Shown here: in pieces, positions 61,545 through 64,000 of the stretch | Layout of the letters: every line of letters begins with the position of its first letter | Position numbering within the stretch: the stretch's first letter is position 1 | Assembly (NCBI RefSeq): GCF_009735585.1 | Contig: NZ_VJVW01000001.1 | Location: 605,698-669,697, forward strand | Length of the DNA stretch: 64,000 nt | Reading direction: 5' to 3' | Source: Christiangramia aestuarii | Lineage (GTDB): Bacteria; Bacteroidota; Bacteroidia; Flavobacteriales; Flavobacteriaceae | Position numbers and translations under genes: made by a program | Notes under the pieces: model-generated | The model's database searches: none | What the model was told of the DNA's origin: nothing | Seen by the model: only the letters and a program-made list of their open reading frames with translations

Positions 61545-63296
61545 ATGAGAAAATTGTGGTTGGTATTGGGGATAATGATCAGCCTTACATCCTGTGATTT
61601 TTCAAAATATAGGCTAATAAAAGAATACGATTTTGAGACCCGCTTCGAGAAGTCTGGCGGTACCGAAACCGGCACTTATAGCGAAGTTATTTCTTTTTAT
61701 GAAGAACTGGCCGAGGCTTATCCCAGCATCAGCATACAGGAATTCGGAAAAACAGACAGTGGCCTTCCTCTCCACCTGGTGATCTACAACCGCTCCGGCG
61801 AATTAGATCTTGAGAAAACCAGGAAATCCCATAGTATCATGCTTATCAATAACGGCATTCACCCGGGAGAAAGTGACGGGATAGACGCGACCATGATGCT
61901 TTTCAGGGATCTGGCCGGCGATTCTATTGCCAGCCCTAAGAACACCATCGTAGCCACGATCCCTATTTATAATGTTGGCGGTGCGCTTAATCGGAACTCC
62001 AGCACCAGGACCAACCAGAATGGACCCAAGGAATATGGCTTTCGAGGTAACGCCCGCAATTATGACCTGAATCGTGATTTTATAAAAGCCGACACCAAGA
62101 ATGCGCAAACTTTTTACGAGATCTTTCATTACCTGGATCCCGATGTCTTTATAGACAATCATGTTAGTAATGGAGCAGATTACCAGTACACCCTTACCCA
62201 TTTGTTCACTCAGCATGACAAACTTGGCGGCAACCTTGGCGAGTATGTTCAGAAAAAAATGATGCCGGCGCTGGAAGATTCACTTAAAGCCAAGGACTGG
62301 GATATCACGCCCTATGTAAATGTTTTCAACGAGGTTCCCGAAAATGGCTTTACCCAGTTCATGGATACTCCACGTTATTCTACCGGGTACGCCACACTTT
62401 GGAACACCCTGGGAATGATGGTAGAAACCCATATGCTGAAGCCCTATGATAAAAGGGTATATGGAACTTACGAACTTATGAGGTCCATGATCAAGATCAC
62501 CGATGCTCAAAGCTCGGTCATTAAAGACCTTAGGAACCAGGCCCGAAGAAAATACCTTACAGATCGCAGTTATAACCTGAAATTCGAGGTGGACGAAGAA
62601 AATCCAAGCAGCAGGGAATTCAAAGGTTATGAAGCCGAAAAGATCACCAGTGAGATCACTGGCCAGCAAAGACTCAAATACGATACGACCAAAGCCTTTA
62701 ATAAAGAGATAAAGTATTACGATAATTTCAAGGTAAGCCAGGAGATCGAAATTCCTCGGGCTTACATTATTCCGCAGGGTTGGTGGCAGGTGATAGATCG
62801 CCTTAAGATGAACGACATCAAGATGGAGCCACTGGAACGTGACACCATTATCAATGTAGAGGTTTATAAGATCGAGGAATATGAAACCAGCGAAACCGCC
62901 TTCGAAGGCCATTACCCGCATAAGAATACTAAGGTAAGTCGAAGCCAAGAGGATGTAAGGTTTAGAAAAGGTGATCTTTTGATCACTACCTTCCAGGATG
63001 GAGCAAGATACCTTATTGAAACCCTGGAACCCGAAGCGGTGGACTCTTTCTTCAACTGGAATTTTTTCGATACGGTGCTTCAGCAGAAAGAAGGTTTTTC
63101 ACCATATGTTTTTGAAGACATAGCCCGAAAGATGCTTGAAAAAGACGAGGAATTAAAAAAAGAGTTTGAAAAGAAGAAAGATAGTGATTCCGAATTCAGC
63201 AATGACTGGTATGCCCAGCTGGACTGGCTGTATAAAAGGTCTGCTAACTATGAAGCGGCTCACCTACGCTACCCGGTCTTCAGACTTCCCCGCTAG
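61545..63296 (+). CDS. M14 family zinc carboxypeptidase-like lipoprotein
   Basis: This 583-residue protein has a lipoprotein signal ending at Cys17 (SLTSC). The M14 domain (about 45-320) has zinc ligands H106 and E109 in INNGIHPGESDG and H206 in IDNHVSNG, and a carboxylate-binding Arg in RNYDLNRDF. The catalytic Glu is likely the one in MMVETHMLKPYD. The C-terminal half (about 330-583) is all-beta/alpha of unknown type. It should trim peptides or peptidoglycan fragments at the cell surface or periplasm. Confidence 0.9.
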   Translation: MRKLWLVLGIMISLTSCDFSKYRLIKEYDFETRFEKSGGTETGTYSEVISFYEELAEAYPSISIQEFGKTDSGLPLHLVIYNRSGELDLEKTRKSHSIMLINNGIHPGESDGIDATMMLFRDLAGDSIASPKNTIVATIPIYNVGGALNRNSSTRTNQNGPKEYGFRGNARNYDLNRDFIKADTKNAQTFYEIFHYLDPDVFIDNHVSNGADYQYTLTHLFTQHDKLGGNLGEYVQKKMMPALEDSLKAKDWDITPYVNVFNEVPENGFTQFMDTPRYSTGYATLWNTLGMMVETHMLKPYDKRVYGTYELMRSMIKITDAQSSVIKDLRNQARRKYLTDRSYNLKFEVDEENPSSREFKGYEAEKITSEITGQQRLKYDTTKAFNKEIKYYDNFKVSQEIEIPRAYIIPQGWWQVIDRLKMNDIKMEPLERDTIINVEVYKIEEYETSETAFEGHYPHKNTKVSRSQEDVRFRKGDLLITTFQDGARYLIETLEPEAVDSFFNWNFFDTVLQQKEGFSPYVFEDIARKMLEKDEELKKEFEKKKDSDSEFSNDWYAQLDWLYKRSANYEAAHLRYPVFRLPR

Positions 63297-63887
63297 GTAT
63301 TTTTCAGAAAAAAGCATTTTAATATTCGCGTAGGATTTGGTGAGGGCCTTCCGGCTCTTCTCAAAATTCTTCCACTTGACCTTTTTGATGCCTTCCTTCG
63401 TTTCCGGGATGAGCTCGCCATCGTATTCGGTATACATTTCGAACCAGTGGGTTTCTTTAAGCCTAAGTTTGCCCTTTCGTTTAAAAACGTGGTAAGTACG
63501 GGTAATAAACTTGGTGATCTGTAATCCTTCTACCCCGGTCTCTTCTTCAACCTCCCTGATCGCCGCATCCTGGATACTTTCTTTCTTTTCGGTCTTACCC
63601 TTCGGAAGGTCCCAGCGGTGATTCCTGTAAATAAAAAGGATCTCTTTATTCTGGTTGACCACCATTCCACCTGCTGCAGTGACCACTTTCATTTTCTTAA
63701 ATAGCAATTTTAAAAGCTTGGTCTCATCATGATGATAGAGATTTACGTAGAGCAATTTCCCCTTGAGGATCTTCCTGATCACTTTTTTAAGCCGAACCGT
63801 CTTTAATGGAAAGGATGTATATTTTTCCCCAATTTCTTCTTTTGTTGAAACGATTATGGGAATATCATTCACAAAAACTTTATACAT
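63264..63887 (-). CDS. Nudix hydrolase
   Basis: This 207-residue protein has the Nudix box GKTEKKESIQDAAIREVEEETGVEG (G-x5-E-x7-REUxEExGU) with all metal-binding Glu residues present, after an N-terminal extension of about 65 residues that the family does not always have. It cleaves nucleoside diphosphates linked to another group. Its 3' end overlaps the M14 gene by 33 nt (convergent). Its start codon lies within the predicted pyrE -7 box. Confidence 0.9.
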   Translation of the reverse strand: MYKVFVNDIPIIVSTKEEIGEKYTSFPLKTVRLKKVIRKILKGKLLYVNLYHHDETKLLKLLFKKMKVVTAAGGMVVNQNKEILFIYRNHRWDLPKGKTEKKESIQDAAIREVEEETGVEGLQITKFITRTYHVFKRKGKLRLKETHWFEMYTEYDGELIPETKEGIKKVKWKNFEKSRKALTKSYANIKMLFSEKYLAGKSEDRVA

Positions 63888-63890
63888 TTG
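63883..63890 (+). promoter_or_regulatory. Predicted pyrE -7 promoter box
   Basis: TACATTTG matches TAnnTTTG exactly and ends 5 nt before the pyrE ATG, so the transcript would be leaderless or nearly so. It overlaps the Nudix start codon. No -33 box was found at the usual distance. Confidence 0.4.
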
Positions 63891-63895
63891 CAGCT

Positions 63896-64000
63896 ATGAT
63901 TTTGAATAAAGAAACAGCAAAAAAGACTGCTGAGCTTTTGTTGCAAATTAAAGCAATAAAATTAGAACCACAACAACCATTTACCTGGGCCAGCGGTTGG
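63896..64000 (+). CDS. pyrE: Orotate phosphoribosyltransferase, 5' part (3' end outside window)
   Basis: The first 35 codons read MILNKETAKKTAELLLQIKA and on to QPFTWASGW, matching the conserved start of PyrE (PFxWASGW), which joins orotate and PRPP in pyrimidine synthesis. The rest lies beyond the window. The gene is divergent from the Nudix gene with only 8 nt between start codons. Confidence 0.85.
   Translation, partial: MILNKETAKKTAELLLQIKAIKLEPQQPFTWASGW

Noticed and set aside
1-64000. CRISPR array, prophage, IS element or toxin-antitoxin/defence locus
   Set aside because: No regularly spaced repeats, transposase, integrase or defence-type genes were found.

Overview
The window looks like a chromosomal segment of a marine-type Flavobacteriaceae (Bacteroidota), probably close to Gramella/Christiangramia; the genus is an inference from protein style and not tested. 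Supporting signs are a Bacteroidota-type promoter (TTTG, 19 nt, TAnnTTTG) before the trp genes, a type IX secretion C-terminal domain, CarboxypepD_reg-like N-terminal domains on a TonB-dependent receptor and on a VWA protein, PorT-like and lipoprotein families typical of the phylum, and a tmRNA encoding a GENNYALAA tag. Gene density is ordinary. I see no prophage, IS element, CRISPR array, rRNA or tRNA.

Layout. 1-4.5 kb: two tandem paralogous outer-membrane porin-like genes, a BCCT transporter and a two-domain universal stress protein, all on one strand. 4.6-9.2 kb: a TlpA-like thioredoxin lipoprotein, then two gene groups that share an identical dyad operator (membrane protein + winged-helix regulator; small membrane protein + DUF2236 oxygenase + DUF2809). 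9.2-11.2 kb: a secreted EEP-family hydrolase and a saccharopine/alanine dehydrogenase-like enzyme. 11.2-12.4 kb: tmRNA, flanked by repeats and by a short direct repeat of its own 3' end. 12.4-16.9 kb: DsbA-like oxidoreductase, proline dehydrogenase, an unrecognised membrane coiled-coil protein and a methyltransferase. 17-23.2 kb: glyoxylate block (ScfR/RamB-like regulator divergent from malate synthase, then isocitrate lyase and an alanine-glyoxylate-type aminotransferase). 23.5-30 kb: small proteins, then a Crp-like regulator with a TolC/HlyD/ABC-2 permease export operon and a DUF808 protein. 30-38.8 kb: surface and secreted proteins (CHRD-like lipoprotein, T9SS cargo plus lipoprotein, VWA protein), an SDR reductase and an SGNH hydrolase. 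38.9-46.6 kb: DnaQ/GIY-YIG fusion, SQR-like flavoprotein, RlmF, HD hydrolase, PorT-like barrel, rhodanese, and a MarR-nitroreductase-YceI operon. 46.7-53.4 kb: complete trpEGDCFBA operon behind a Trp-codon leader peptide and attenuator. 53.5-64 kb: two tiny genes including ribosomal protein bTHX, a UDG-like protein, YaaA, RluD-type synthase, PASTA protein, Ddl, CoaD, a TonB-dependent receptor, an M14 peptidase, a Nudix hydrolase and the 5' end of pyrE.

The most interesting non-coding signals are: (1) a trp leader with three consecutive Trp codons, an 11-bp terminator and a competing antiterminator; (2) two copies of a roughly 100-nt structured intergenic element whose closing helix differs by a compensatory change (GCGTT/AACGC versus GCGTG/CACGC); (3) a 23-nt double-dyad operator identical in front of two gene groups; (4) a perfect 14-bp palindrome abutting the predicted aceB promoter; and (5) a dispersed family of intergenic palindromes, one copy lying inside the trp operon. 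No wholly new multigene system could be demonstrated; element (2) is the best candidate for something undescribed.
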